A DNA stretch of 64,000 bases, taken from assembly GCA_900065925.1 (NCBI GenBank), contig LN890280.1, forward strand, positions 860,451 through 924,450, given 5' to 3'. The notes beneath the pieces were generated by a model that was given only the letters and a program-made list of their open reading frames with translations, was not told the DNA's origin and ran no database searches. Every line of letters begins with the position of its first letter. The first letter of the stretch is position 1. Made by a program: the position numbers and the translations under genes. The stretch comes from Nitrosotalea devaniterrae. GTDB taxonomy: Archaea > Thermoproteota > Nitrososphaeria > Nitrososphaerales > Nitrosopumilaceae. Shown here one piece after another: positions 46,488 through 55,222 of the stretch.

Positions 46488-47358
46488 GATAAGACACTCC
46501 TGAAACTAGAAAATTTCTGATCGAAATAACCTGTAAAATTAGAATATGAGATCGAAGTTTTGTCTACCTTGAGCACAGAAATGCTTCTTGCTTGATAGTA
46601 ATTGCATTCTGTGGCATAGATCATTGTAGATCGGATTCTATTGTTGTAAGTATATAAGCCGATTGATCTACGTGACTGCTTATTTTGTCTAATGCCGTTG
46701 ACAATTAAAGGATGTGCGTTTCTTTCTGTTAATGAGAGTGAATTCATCCTGTTGATGTAAATTCATACGATGATATGAGCAATTGTTTGTATAAAATAAA
46801 CAAACGCAAACTAGGTTCAATTTCATTATTCTGAGGTTCGTGCTGCCTGTAAACTGTATTTTAAAGCAAGATGCCCATTTGATGATATGATTGTTACAAC
46901 CTACCTCGTAATGATTTTTAAATTGTCATAACTCCACCACAAAAAATTTGTGTCTTATAAGATATAGTATCATGCGAATAGGCTGTTCATCTAATGATGG
47001 ATATGCAATCTCTATAGGTGCATCGCAGTATTGTATAGTCAATTAATTGGTATGATTAGATTACCAGATACAAGATCTATACATAACCCGCTCAATTCTT
47101 TACCATATCTAGTAAATTAAAATGGTAAAAAATTAATCCATATACACCATGATAACGATTTGAATATTTTCCAGAACTGATTTTACTTGATTTATTTTTA
47201 GAAGACGTATGTCATATTATTGTATTTGTGGCAGGATGAAATTATTTTGTTTCATACATACATGTAATCATCTTTAGAAATTGGGTCAAATAATTGAGGT
47301 ATATCAGCAAATAAATTTGAGAAATCTTGATTTATTTACGGATGGGAATTTGTAGTAA
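46488..47358. other. 870-base AT-rich intergenic region
   Basis: The longest gap of the window. An 87-codon minus frame (46484-46747) lacks protein-like pattern. A 24-codon frame, 46972-47046, has MRIGCSSNDGYAISIG but no other support. I see no tRNA-like cloverleaf. A GTTTGTATAAAATAAACAAAC partial palindrome at ~46790-46810 may be regulatory. The divergent TrmB and peptidase promoters should lie here. Confidence 0.4.
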
Positions 47359-48051
47359 TTGATGCCATTTGATGTAAATGCTGTTAGAATTTCCTTGGCA
47401 ATAATCATGCTCAGTGTTGCATCATATACGGATATCAAAAAGAGAGAGATCGATGACAGAATATGGATGATTTTTGGAGGCCTGTCTGTAGTAATGTTGT
47501 TTCTTACATCAGACATATCGCATTCTCTTGTAACAATCGGAGTTTCATTAATTGTTGCACCTATTGCTCTACTTGTGTGGCGTATTGGATTTTTTGGAGG
47601 CGCTGATGCTTTTGCATTGATTGTTTTGGCATCTCTTGCACCCGGGGCCACGCTTTCTGGTTATCAGATAAATCCATTTACGACCTTGATTAATGCAGTC
47701 TTACTTTCAATCATTCCTGTACTTGTAAATGTAATTAGAAATGTTGTATCAATATTAAGACATGAAGACATCTTTGAGGGATTTGAGAATGAAACACAAA
47801 AAAACAAGATAATTGCCATGTTTATAGGTCATCGCTCCAAAAATCCGAAATTTAGTTTTTCCATTGAGAAACGAGATGGAAATTCACGTAAGCTTGACTT
47901 TACACTAAAAAATGCCGATAATGCGGAATTTTGTTCATTATCTGATACGTGGGTTACTCCTGGAGTACCATACATGATCTACATCTTTGGCGGTTTTATC
48001 GTGCAACTAGTCTTTGGAGATATGATCTTTAACTTGATGGGCATGCTTTGA
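47359..48051 (+). CDS. prepilin/pre-archaellin peptidase, A24 family (copy 2)
   Basis: 230 residues; catalytic aspartates D25 (ASYTDIKKREI) and D83 (FFGGAD). Same layout as copy 1 at 6220-6921, with a WVTPGVPYM motif before the last helix. The first codon is TTG followed directly by ATG, so the ATG at 47362 is an equally good start. Two such enzymes in one cell suggest division of work between pilins and archaellins; which does which is not shown by the sequence. Confidence 0.85.
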   Translation: MMPFDVNAVRISLAIIMLSVASYTDIKKREIDDRIWMIFGGLSVVMLFLTSDISHSLVTIGVSLIVAPIALLVWRIGFFGGADAFALIVLASLAPGATLSGYQINPFTTLINAVLLSIIPVLVNVIRNVVSILRHEDIFEGFENETQKNKIIAMFIGHRSKNPKFSFSIEKRDGNSRKLDFTLKNADNAEFCSLSDTWVTPGVPYMIYIFGGFIVQLVFGDMIFNLMGML

Positions 48052-48133
48052 CATCTGTTTATTGTATTTCCTGGACCATATGATCGAATGAAAAAATTCA
48101 AGACTTATTAATTGTCAGACTCGAAATTGTATC

Positions 48134-48526
48134 ATGGTCCTAAAAGCAGGTATTGTATTATCCGTCATTTCCATAATCTTGCTTTCAATTTATGGTGTAG
48201 ATGCAATAATGACCATAACTGAGAATCTAGGTCCTCAAGATACTGCTTTTCTGCATACTGATGCCAAGACACGTGGCATGGTATTTGGTCTCATACCTGC
48301 AATTTTACTAATATTGTCATTTTTTATCACACGCAAGGAACCCTCAAAGGTTTTGGGCATTTTGATAATAATAGGCGGGGCATTGATGGTAGTCGGCGTT
48401 GGAATAATATTTGCTCTACCAAACAACAACATTCCATCTGCTGCCAAGGGAGAATTTGGTGGGGTGGTTGGAATAGGCATTGCTATCATGGCTCTTGGAG
48501 CTATCAAGATTAAAAAGTCCAGATAA
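48134..48526 (+). CDS. small four-span membrane protein
   Basis: 130 residues with hydrophobic segments near 5-25, 50-66, 73-95 and 105-123, joined by short loops, ending in a basic tail (KIKKSR). I do not recognise the family. Gly-rich helices (LIIIGGALMVVGVGIIF, GGVVGIGIAIMALGA) suggest tight packing. A TATGATCGAAT sequence lies ~55 bases upstream, resembling the che-region elements. Confidence 0.6.
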   Translation: MVLKAGIVLSVISIILLSIYGVDAIMTITENLGPQDTAFLHTDAKTRGMVFGLIPAILLILSFFITRKEPSKVLGILIIIGGALMVVGVGIIFALPNNNIPSAAKGEFGGVVGIGIAIMALGAIKIKKSR

Positions 48527-48540
48527 GACATTGTTGTACA

Positions 48541-48681
48541 ATGACTAGCTGTGTAAAATGCAGTCAAGATGCTAAAAAAACATACAATTGTGAACACACA
48601 AATGATGAAGAATATTGTGTGGAATGCTACACCGAATTACATTATTATCTTACTGAGAAAAAATCTAATGATGCCACTTGA
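48541..48681 (+). CDS. 46-residue cysteine-rich (zinc-ribbon-like) small protein
   Basis: ATG at 48541 to TGA at 48681. Two CxxC pairs (C4/C7 and C26/C29) plus C17 and H19, a pattern that could hold a zinc ion. It starts 15 bases after the membrane-protein stop on the same strand. The regular CxxC spacing and the charged end (YLTEKKSND) speak for a real gene despite its size. Confidence 0.55.
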   Translation: MTSCVKCSQDAKKTYNCEHTNDEEYCVECYTELHYYLTEKKSNDAT

Positions 48682-48723
48682 GTTTTCCAAATCTTTTAAT
48701 TCAAATTAAAGAACTCTAAATTT

Positions 48724-49413
48724 ATGAAAGTTATACTTCTTTCTGGAGGGTTTGGTAAAAGACTCAAACCTCTGACTGATTATTTACCAAAGCCTTTGAT
48801 ACCCGTTTGTAATTATCCCATCATCGAGTGGCAAATAAAATATTTTAAAAAGTTTGGAATTAAAGACGTCATAGTTTGTGCTGGTTATAGAGCAGATCAA
48901 GTGATAAAACATCTAGAGGGCAAAAATCTAGGGGTGAGATTAGAATATTCAATTGAAACTGAACCTCTGGGAACTGCGGGCGCCATAAAAAAAGCCAGTA
49001 AATATATTGATGCTGAGAATTTTTTTGTTGCAAACGGTGATGTTTTGACAAACCTGGATTTGAATAAACTACAGGTACATCCAAATTCTGTTGCTGTTAT
49101 ACCACTTAGAACCTCATTTGGAATTGTTCATCTTGATGGATCAAAAGTTGAGAGATTTGAAGAAAAACCTGAGATGTTTGATTATTGGATGAATGCTGGA
49201 ATCTATTATCTGAAAAAAGACATACTAAAACACTTGCCCAAAAATGGCAATCTGGAAGACACTACATTTCCGGGTCTTGCAAGAAATGGTAAACTACATG
49301 CTGTAAAATATGGAAAAGTTTTTTGGAAGTCCATTGATTCTTACAAGGACATGGAAGAATGTGAGTCTCTTATCAATGGTAACGGATATGAGAAATTCAT
49401 TTCTTCAAAGTGA
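48724..49413 (+). CDS. sugar-phosphate nucleotidyltransferase
   Basis: 229 residues of the NTP-transferase (glucose-1-phosphate thymidylyl / mannose-1-phosphate guanylyl) family, joining a sugar 1-phosphate to a nucleotide. The signature LSGGFGKRLKPLTDYLPKPL starts at residue 6; metal-binding ANGDVL and WMNAGIYYL follow. It lacks the left-handed beta-helix C-terminal domain of longer relatives. It overlaps the next gene by four bases and may supply activated sugar for surface glycans. Confidence 0.87.
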   Translation: MKVILLSGGFGKRLKPLTDYLPKPLIPVCNYPIIEWQIKYFKKFGIKDVIVCAGYRADQVIKHLEGKNLGVRLEYSIETEPLGTAGAIKKASKYIDAENFFVANGDVLTNLDLNKLQVHPNSVAVIPLRTSFGIVHLDGSKVERFEEKPEMFDYWMNAGIYYLKKDILKHLPKNGNLEDTTFPGLARNGKLHAVKYGKVFWKSIDSYKDMEECESLINGNGYEKFISSK

Positions 49414-50390
49414 GTAACATGAGACTCGGATTTAGTCTTGGCTCTCTTTTATCTGTCAAAGAGATTTTAGACTGTACAAAAGTGTTGGATAACTATTCGG
49501 TTGATTCCATATGGATTCCAGAAACATGGGGTATGGATTGCTGTTCCATTTTGTCACAGATATCAAACATTGCAAAAAAACCTAATCTTGGCTCCTCTAT
49601 TATCAATATCTACTCACGAAGTCCTGCATTGGTGGCCATGTCTTCTGTAACACTAGACATTTTGTCAAATGGGCGATTCGTATTAGGGCTTGGCACTAGC
49701 AGTAAAGCAATTGTCGAGGACTGGCATGGATCTGAATTTTCTAATCCCCTTGGAAGGATGAGAGAGTATGTTGATGTATTGCGCCTTGCCATGTCTGGAA
49801 AAAAGGTATCATATGATGGTAAATTCTTTCACCTGAAAAACTTTGGTCTTTTGATAAAACCATCAAGAACTAGAATTCCAATTTATCTTGCAGCCATAAA
49901 CCAAAAAATGGTGGACCTTACTTGGGAAATTGCCGACGGTGTAATATTTTACTTGAGGCCATTACCAGAATTAAAAACAACAATTGCAAAAATGCAATCA
50001 AAGAAAAAAATTGACGTTACATGTCAATTGATAACGTGTATCTCCCATGATTCGGAAAAAGCAATCAACCGTGCAAAGCAGACCATTGCATTTTATGTTT
50101 CAGTTGGAGCAATTTACCGTGAATTTCTGGCATCACATGGATTCAAAAAAGAAACAATGGCAATATTTGAAGAATATGGAAAAAATGGTTTAAAGAATAA
50201 CCATGTGTTTGTGACTGACGAAATGGTAAATTCTCTAGCTGTATGTGGAACTCCTGATGATGTAAGACAAAAAATACGTCAATTTGTAAATGCAGGCATA
50301 GACTTGCCAATACTCCAATTCAATCCGGTAGGAACAGTCAACGAATCCTTTGATCTTCTTGTTAAAACTCTTGCAGGAGATATGAAATGA
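49410..50390 (+). CDS. LLM-class flavin/F420-dependent oxidoreductase
   Basis: 326 residues, TIM-barrel of the luciferase-like family. Typical features: SVDSIWIPETWG near the start, GRFVLGLGTSSKAIVEDWHG, and the PLGRMREYVDVLRLAMSG segment; the end has CGTPDDVRQKIRQFVNAGID. Members use FMN or coenzyme F420; thaumarchaea make F420, so F420 is likely but not shown. It overlaps both neighbours by four bases, so the operon is tightly coupled. Confidence 0.85.
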   Translation: MSNMRLGFSLGSLLSVKEILDCTKVLDNYSVDSIWIPETWGMDCCSILSQISNIAKKPNLGSSIINIYSRSPALVAMSSVTLDILSNGRFVLGLGTSSKAIVEDWHGSEFSNPLGRMREYVDVLRLAMSGKKVSYDGKFFHLKNFGLLIKPSRTRIPIYLAAINQKMVDLTWEIADGVIFYLRPLPELKTTIAKMQSKKKIDVTCQLITCISHDSEKAINRAKQTIAFYVSVGAIYREFLASHGFKKETMAIFEEYGKNGLKNNHVFVTDEMVNSLAVCGTPDDVRQKIRQFVNAGIDLPILQFNPVGTVNESFDLLVKTLAGDMK

Positions 50391-51496
50391 AACGCGTAGC
50401 AATAGCCGCAGCAGGAATTACCAAGTTCAACAAGACTGAAAAACCACTGGATTCTTTGATGCTATCCTCAATTAGGCCCATATTTGAGAATGCCAAAGAT
50501 CTTGAACAAAATGATGTTGATGTAGTACTTACATCCACCAACGCAAATCGCAACTATCTTGCAAATATCATATCTGAACTGTCTGGAATAAAACCGAAGA
50601 TATCTCATTCTGTTGAAAGTTTGTGCAACTCTGGCACAAACTCCCTTGTCTCAGCTTATGCTTATGTTTCCTCTGGACTTGCAGATGTTGCACTTGTGGT
50701 GGGAGGGGACAAATCTGATAATCCTGGCCTTGTTCTTAATTGGGACATGGCAAGAGGGGAATACGTACACCCAATTTTCTGGTCATCCATGTTTACAAGT
50801 GCACATATGAGAAAATACGGTACAAGCCTCGAAGATCTTGCATATGTATCAGTAAAAAATCATAAAAACGCACTGGATAATCCGTATGCATATTTTGAAA
50901 AGTCATTTTCACTTGAAGATGTCATGGCGTCTAAAAATCTAACTGAAAATGTACGGTTACTTGATTGTTCCATGCCTTGTGACGGAGCCGCAGCTATTGT
51001 TGTTTGCTCTGAAGACCGGGCAAAAAAAATAACAGACACCCCAATTTGGATTTCAGGTATTGGTCAGAAGACTATTTCTGCAAGTTTTACCAAAAATAAT
51101 GATTTATCCTCCATGGAGTCAACAAAAAATGCAGTTGCTGATGCTTATCGTATGTCAAACAAGACTGTTGATGATATTGATGTAGTTGAGCTTCATGATG
51201 CATTTAGCATATGTGAAATTATAGAACTTGAAGATATGGGATTTTGTCAAAAGGGACAGGGTGCAAAATTTGTGAGAGACTTGTATGACACAAGTGATAA
51301 AATGATAAACCCCCGTGGAGGTTTGATTGGAGCTGGACACCCACTAGGGGCAACAGGCATTGCACAAGTCGTTGAGATTTATCAACAATTGACAGGAAAT
51401 GCAGAGAAAAGACAAGTAAGTGATGCAAAAACAGGTCTTGTACACAACATGTCAGCAGGTTCTACATCATCTACTGTTCTGGTGCTAGAATCATGA
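50387..51496 (+). CDS. thiolase-family protein (archaeal acetyl-CoA acetyltransferase/SCPx-like)
   Basis: 369 residues with the thiolase set: nucleophile C80 (VESLCNSGTNSLV), a VELHDAFS His and the GHPLGATG loop. Archaeal thiolases of this group work with a DUF35 partner, encoded directly after it with a four-base overlap. The usual HMG-CoA synthase neighbour is absent; instead an LLM oxidoreductase and a nucleotidyltransferase precede it. So a second, non-mevalonate acyl-CoA role is possible. Confidence 0.87.
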   Translation: MKRVAIAAAGITKFNKTEKPLDSLMLSSIRPIFENAKDLEQNDVDVVLTSTNANRNYLANIISELSGIKPKISHSVESLCNSGTNSLVSAYAYVSSGLADVALVVGGDKSDNPGLVLNWDMARGEYVHPIFWSSMFTSAHMRKYGTSLEDLAYVSVKNHKNALDNPYAYFEKSFSLEDVMASKNLTENVRLLDCSMPCDGAAAIVVCSEDRAKKITDTPIWISGIGQKTISASFTKNNDLSSMESTKNAVADAYRMSNKTVDDIDVVELHDAFSICEIIELEDMGFCQKGQGAKFVRDLYDTSDKMINPRGGLIGAGHPLGATGIAQVVEIYQQLTGNAEKRQVSDAKTGLVHNMSAGSTSSTVLVLES

Positions 51497-51813
51497 CTCG
51501 ATTTGAAGACGAATTGAAAAACAATAACTTTGTATGCAGCAAGTGTACAAAATGTCAACATTTTGTATGGCCTCCAAGTGAGTTTTGTAACAAATGTCTA
51601 GGAGATACGGTATGGGAACCCGTGTCAAAGAGTGCAAAACTCGTAGAGATCTCAAGTAAAGATGGAAAGAGTTTCTGTATCGCAGAGTTTGAAGGAAATA
51701 TCAGGGTATTTGGAACCATATCAGATTCATTGCGTCCAAATCCTGGTCACGGCCTAGTCTTGGAATACTGTAGTTATGATGACACTCCAAAATTTGTTTT
51801 TAGTGTAGAGTGA
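51493..51813 (+). CDS. DUF35 zinc-ribbon/OB-fold acyl-CoA-binding partner
   Basis: 106 residues. A rubredoxin-like zinc knuckle with C18, C21, C32 and C35 (CTKCQHFVWPPSEFCNKC), then an OB fold (AKLVEISSKDGKSFCIAEFEG). DUF35 proteins bridge thiolase with its partner enzymes and channel acyl-CoA. It overlaps the thiolase by four bases and ends the operon. Confidence 0.87.
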   Translation: MTRFEDELKNNNFVCSKCTKCQHFVWPPSEFCNKCLGDTVWEPVSKSAKLVEISSKDGKSFCIAEFEGNIRVFGTISDSLRPNPGHGLVLEYCSYDDTPKFVFSVE

Positions 51814-51822
51814 CTTGCAATC

Positions 51823-52158
51823 TCAAGGAAATTTGAGGTTTGATTTTTCCAATTCTAAAATTGGGATGTAAAGTGACATTCCATCAGTTCCAATTTTTTC
51901 TACAAATGTATAATCACCAGTGAGTCTTTTTAGCTCGATGAATTTCTTTGTTGGAGGACCATTACTTGTCAAATAGTGTATTACGTTTCCGCCTATGGCT
52001 CCCGTTTGTATAAAGATGACATTCTGGCCGTTTGCGTTCACATGATACACCAAAGGCACTGCGCCAAGAACAGACTGGGAGGAATATAGTATTACTTTTA
52101 GAAGATCTCCATACTCTTTGTATTTTAGATATGTTATTTGATTGTCATTTACAGACAT
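51823..52158 (-). CDS. uncharacterised 111-residue protein
   Basis: No family recognised. Alternating hydrophobic/polar strands (LLKVILYSS, NGQNVIFIQTG, IHYLTSNG) suggest a small all-beta or alpha/beta fold. No membrane helix. Convergent with the DUF35 gene with 9 bases between the stops. The ATG and even codon use support a real gene. Confidence 0.5.
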   Translation of the reverse strand: MSVNDNQITYLKYKEYGDLLKVILYSSQSVLGAVPLVYHVNANGQNVIFIQTGAIGGNVIHYLTSNGPPTKKFIELKRLTGDYTFVEKIGTDGMSLYIPILELEKSNLKFP

Positions 52159-52321
52159 GATGTCGTTATTGGTATTATGACATATTAATGCTGAGGCAGA
52201 GTTTTACTAGTTTTGAAATATTATCAGTAATACACGGTGTTGTAAAAAATAGGCACCTAGGTGTTAGTATAATTACCACCTAGTCTATATCGACAATTTC
52301 GCTTCTGAACTCAGAAGTAAA

Positions 52322-52891
52322 GTGGCATCTATTGAACAAACAGAATCTGATAATGTAAAAACAGTACAACGTAAAAAAAATAGTAAAAAAATGAATCAGC
52401 GCATAGCACGAACCAGAAGACAACGAGGTTACAACTGGGAAGATACACTTGTTAAAAGATTCAATGCCGTTGAAGACTGGAAAGCATTCAGGCTTGGGTC
52501 TCCAAGTGTAGGATTGCCGGACATTTTGGCGGTAAGCACTAGGGAAAATGTCATTTATACAATAGAGGCAAAATCTGGCACAAATACTACCTTGAGGGTC
52601 CCATTTGATCAGATCCAACGTTGCCTCAAGTGGATACATACGTTTGAACTATATCAGACAAGAAAAATGATTGTTGCATTCAAATTTTCATCTAAGAAGA
52701 GAATTGGCACTGGAAAGTATGAGCATCGTGAGTTAAGAGAATACTTCAAAATTTGGGATGAAAAATATCCTGTAACTGATTTTATTTGTACATATGATGG
52801 GGATACCTATGCCATGTTAGAGGGCAAGAGGTACCCCTTAACACTAGAATCTGGAGTAATGCCTTTTATTAAAAAACATGGTAGGAAATAG
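52322..52891 (+). CDS. Hjc-like PD-(D/E)XK nuclease (archaeal Holliday-junction resolvase family)
   Basis: 189 residues from a GTG. After a basic leader, RGYNWEDTLVKRF contains the conserved E40; LGSPSVGLPDILAV gives D67, and YTIEAKSGT gives E82 and K84, the ExK pair. This matches archaeal Hjc in order and spacing. A C-terminal extension of ~70 residues is longer than in typical Hjc (~135 residues), so Hjc or a close relative. An imperfect palindrome CTTCTGAACTCAGAAG lies just before the GTG. Confidence 0.75.
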   Translation: MASIEQTESDNVKTVQRKKNSKKMNQRIARTRRQRGYNWEDTLVKRFNAVEDWKAFRLGSPSVGLPDILAVSTRENVIYTIEAKSGTNTTLRVPFDQIQRCLKWIHTFELYQTRKMIVAFKFSSKKRIGTGKYEHRELREYFKIWDEKYPVTDFICTYDGDTYAMLEGKRYPLTLESGVMPFIKKHGRK

Positions 52892-52931
52892 ATCGAATAC
52901 TTCTTTAATGTGATATTATAAACATCAGATA

Positions 52932-53291
52932 ATGAGCTTTGAAGATTTTGTAGATGAACGTAGTCTAGTAAGCAGAGATGCACTAGGTACAAAGGAAATA
53001 AAACTAAAACTACTCGAAGTAGAAGATGATACATCGGATCACATTTGGAGATTCGGAGTGCGAGTAAAAGTCAAGAAGATACTCATTACAATAAAACACA
53101 TCAACACGCAGCAAATTGAGGAAGGAGAATGCGACCTACATGATATTGAAAAAGAGATGAAGGAAAAACGACATTATAGTTCTACAAATAGATGGGTTCC
53201 AACTACTGACATTAAAAATGGCTACATCATAAACTCAAGACATGCATCACTGTTAGCTGATGCAGTGGCATTAGATTATATCACAATCTAA
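52932..53291 (+). CDS. uncharacterised 119-residue protein
   Basis: Mixed alpha/beta, charged protein (DERSLVSRDALGTKEIKLKLLEVED, KVKKILITIKHINTQQ). No motif, Cys or membrane segment I can name. It follows the Hjc-like gene by 40 bases on the same strand, and its last four bases overlap the convergent flavin-reductase gene. Confidence 0.5.
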   Translation: MSFEDFVDERSLVSRDALGTKEIKLKLLEVEDDTSDHIWRFGVRVKVKKILITIKHINTQQIEEGECDLHDIEKEMKEKRHYSSTNRWVPTTDIKNGYIINSRHASLLADAVALDYITI

Positions 53292-54178
53292 ACCAGGTTT
53301 GAAATAATTTCATCTGATTTTGATTTCCAGAAATTATCTGGTACCAATTTTGTACTCTTTCCTTTAAACAAAATAAAATTTATTCGCTGAATTTCTGCTC
53401 CATTTTTTAAAACAAACCTCTTCATAATTGGCTCTTTTTCCACTTTGATGTGTAATCTCATATCTGCAAGGTATCTTGCGAGGTAGTCTCGATGATTCTT
53501 TCCTTGCGGAGGCATGACTAACGGAATGGTTTCAAATCCAGTCTTGGGCCATTTCATGACTAGAATTTTATTTTTTGATTCCACCAGTACTCCAACACAT
53601 TTTAAAACAAATTTTCCTTCTGCAAGATTTTTGAAAAAGTCTAATGTTGTACCATTTACTATGACCTCTTTTCTTCCAGGCTCCATCGTACCACCAATAC
53701 CAAAGTATCTTCCTTTGTGATACATTAGCGGACTCTTGGTATCATCATGTTTGATGTGTATCACTTTTCCTACCATCATTACATGGTCTCCAAGATTTTC
53801 TGTTTTGATTAATTTACACTCTGCATTTATTGTACAGCCTGCAATCATGGGTGTTTTGATCTTGTGAGGTTTTGATATGTGGAAAACATTTTTGAGACTT
53901 AGCTTGTCTATTTCAGAACCGGAATATCCGCCAGCTACACTTGCTTCCGTTGTCTGCTCTTGTGATGCCACATTTACTCCAAACTCTTTTGTTTTTTTGA
54001 TATTTTTGATTGTATGAGATCCTTTGTGGATGAAAACTGCAATTAGCATCGGACTGTATGAGATTTGCATTGTCCATTCGGCAGTCATAACATTTGGGCC
54101 TTGTGGACCTCTTGATGTTATCATGCTAATACCTGTGGAAAAATATCGCTCTGCCTTGCTTGGAACTTTCCTAATCAA
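53288..54178 (-). CDS. flavin-reductase-like FMN-binding protein with extra C-terminal domain
   Basis: 296 residues. The first ~175 match the FMN-binding split-barrel flavin reductase group (STGISMITSRGPQGPNVMTAEW, SYSPMLIAVFIHKGSHTIKNI, EFGVNVASQEQ). The last ~115 residues (FVLKCVGVLVESKNKILVMKW, then charged helices) look like a second alpha/beta domain, possibly Nudix-like but without a clear Nudix box. A fused oxidoreductase is inferred; substrate unknown. Confidence 0.7.
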   Translation of the reverse strand: MIRKVPSKAERYFSTGISMITSRGPQGPNVMTAEWTMQISYSPMLIAVFIHKGSHTIKNIKKTKEFGVNVASQEQTTEASVAGGYSGSEIDKLSLKNVFHISKPHKIKTPMIAGCTINAECKLIKTENLGDHVMMVGKVIHIKHDDTKSPLMYHKGRYFGIGGTMEPGRKEVIVNGTTLDFFKNLAEGKFVLKCVGVLVESKNKILVMKWPKTGFETIPLVMPPQGKNHRDYLARYLADMRLHIKVEKEPIMKRFVLKNGAEIQRINFILFKGKSTKLVPDNFWKSKSDEIISNLV

Positions 54179-54286
54179 TGCCTTATTCGTTATTTCTCTG
54201 GTAATTGTTCTTTTTATCCTGTGTTCTTTACCATTAAAATCTATTAATTTGACATTAAATTAGGTGTAATTACCTACTTTCTTGGA

Positions 54287-54297
54287 TTTCCTAGGTT
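54287..54297 (-). repeat. AACCTAGGAAA motif, inverted copy
   Basis: Reads TTTCCTAGGTT on the plus strand. It faces an 11-base copy at 54364-54374. The pair brackets the start of the accessory island and may be operator halves or a scar. Confidence 0.35.
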
Positions 54298-54363
54298 ACA
54301 TCCAATATGATCTGTGTTGATTACAAAATGCTAGAAAGTCGCAGTTTCATACTAATTAATTTA

Positions 54364-54374
54364 AACCTAGGAAA
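54364..54374 (+). repeat. AACCTAGGAAA motif, direct copy
   Basis: Partner of the inverted motif 66 bases away. The 234-base gap between the two minus-strand genes also has a GTAATTAC palindrome at ~54266-54273. Confidence 0.35.
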
Positions 54375-54412
54375 AATCATACTAAATCATAATAAGCATT
54401 TTGTATAAAAGC

Positions 54413-55147
54413 TTAAGATGGATTCTCTATTTTATTTTGTATTTCAGTCATAAATTTTAAAAATTCTTCCATATCTTTGAAATTTCTGTTATAGTCCTCA
54501 AATGGTGATAATGATAGTATTTTCCACATGTTTGTTAATAACTCATCTTTTGCCATTACGACATTTGTTATTATCTCACTGTGTACTTTGGCAAGGTCTA
54601 ACACTTGTTTAACCTGTTTATTGGTCAATAATTGATTCGGATCAATTATTTTACCATCACGAATATCAACGTAGAGAGAATCAAGTTTCTTTCTATGCAA
54701 TTGTTTTAATGTATTTTCTATTCCGTCCCTAAACAATTCGAATGCGTCTTTATCAAACCGATTTGTAAAATTGTCAAGTTGTTGTTTGTCTTTTGTTCCT
54801 TTCAGCATTATCTCCGTAAGTTCAAAAAGGAATTGAGCCATTTTAAAGGAAAAGGATAGAATCGCTTCAGATTGATATAATTTCTTTTCATGATCACGAA
54901 TTAATCTAAGCGTTTTATCTTCATCATGGGGATTCAGAGAAATATATCTGAAAAGAAATGCTTTCGATGATTCTTCCAAACTCAAAACACATAACGCAAA
55001 ACCTCTTGCAAAATGATCAACATCAATCAAAAGACTCGCTTCATCATGAAGAAGATTAGCATTATTTAGAGATGTTTTTGCAGCTTTTAGATATAAATTA
55101 TATTTTTTTGTCTTGTCACCTTTTTTCATAATTGGATTGTTTAGCAT
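54413..55147 (-). CDS. AbiV-family HEPN protein (candidate abortive-infection effector)
   Basis: 244 residues. The helix KTSLNNANLLHDEASLLI, then FALCVLSLEESSKAFLFR, matches the HEPN fold of bacterial AbiV proteins (an Ala-rich helix with SLEE-S-K). An H-x-KK segment (RDHEKKLY) and the late SLYVDIRDGKIIDP are also AbiV-like. AbiV in Lactococcus blocks phage protein synthesis; HEPN proteins are often RNases. The typical HEPN Rx4-6H motif is not clear, so catalytic activity is uncertain. First of a minus-strand island. Confidence 0.75.
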   Translation of the reverse strand: MLNNPIMKKGDKTKKYNLYLKAAKTSLNNANLLHDEASLLIDVDHFARGFALCVLSLEESSKAFLFRYISLNPHDEDKTLRLIRDHEKKLYQSEAILSFSFKMAQFLFELTEIMLKGTKDKQQLDNFTNRFDKDAFELFRDGIENTLKQLHRKKLDSLYVDIRDGKIIDPNQLLTNKQVKQVLDLAKVHSEIITNVVMAKDELLTNMWKILSLSPFEDYNRNFKDMEEFLKFMTEIQNKIENPS

Positions 55148-55222
55148 TATGAATTAAAGTAATCTGTTTGTTAGAACATTCTAGGTTATGCTCAAAAATT
55201 AGTGGATAGATTGACTATTGGT

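Noticed and set aside
46484-46747. 87-codon minus-strand frame upstream of the second TrmB
   Set aside because: No hydrophobic core, motif or protein-like pattern; overlaps the TrmB start by four bases and is better read as promoter DNA.
46850-47100. Possible RNA gene in the 870-base gap (GGTTCG near 46833)
   Set aside because: No cloverleaf arms or matching stems could be drawn around it.
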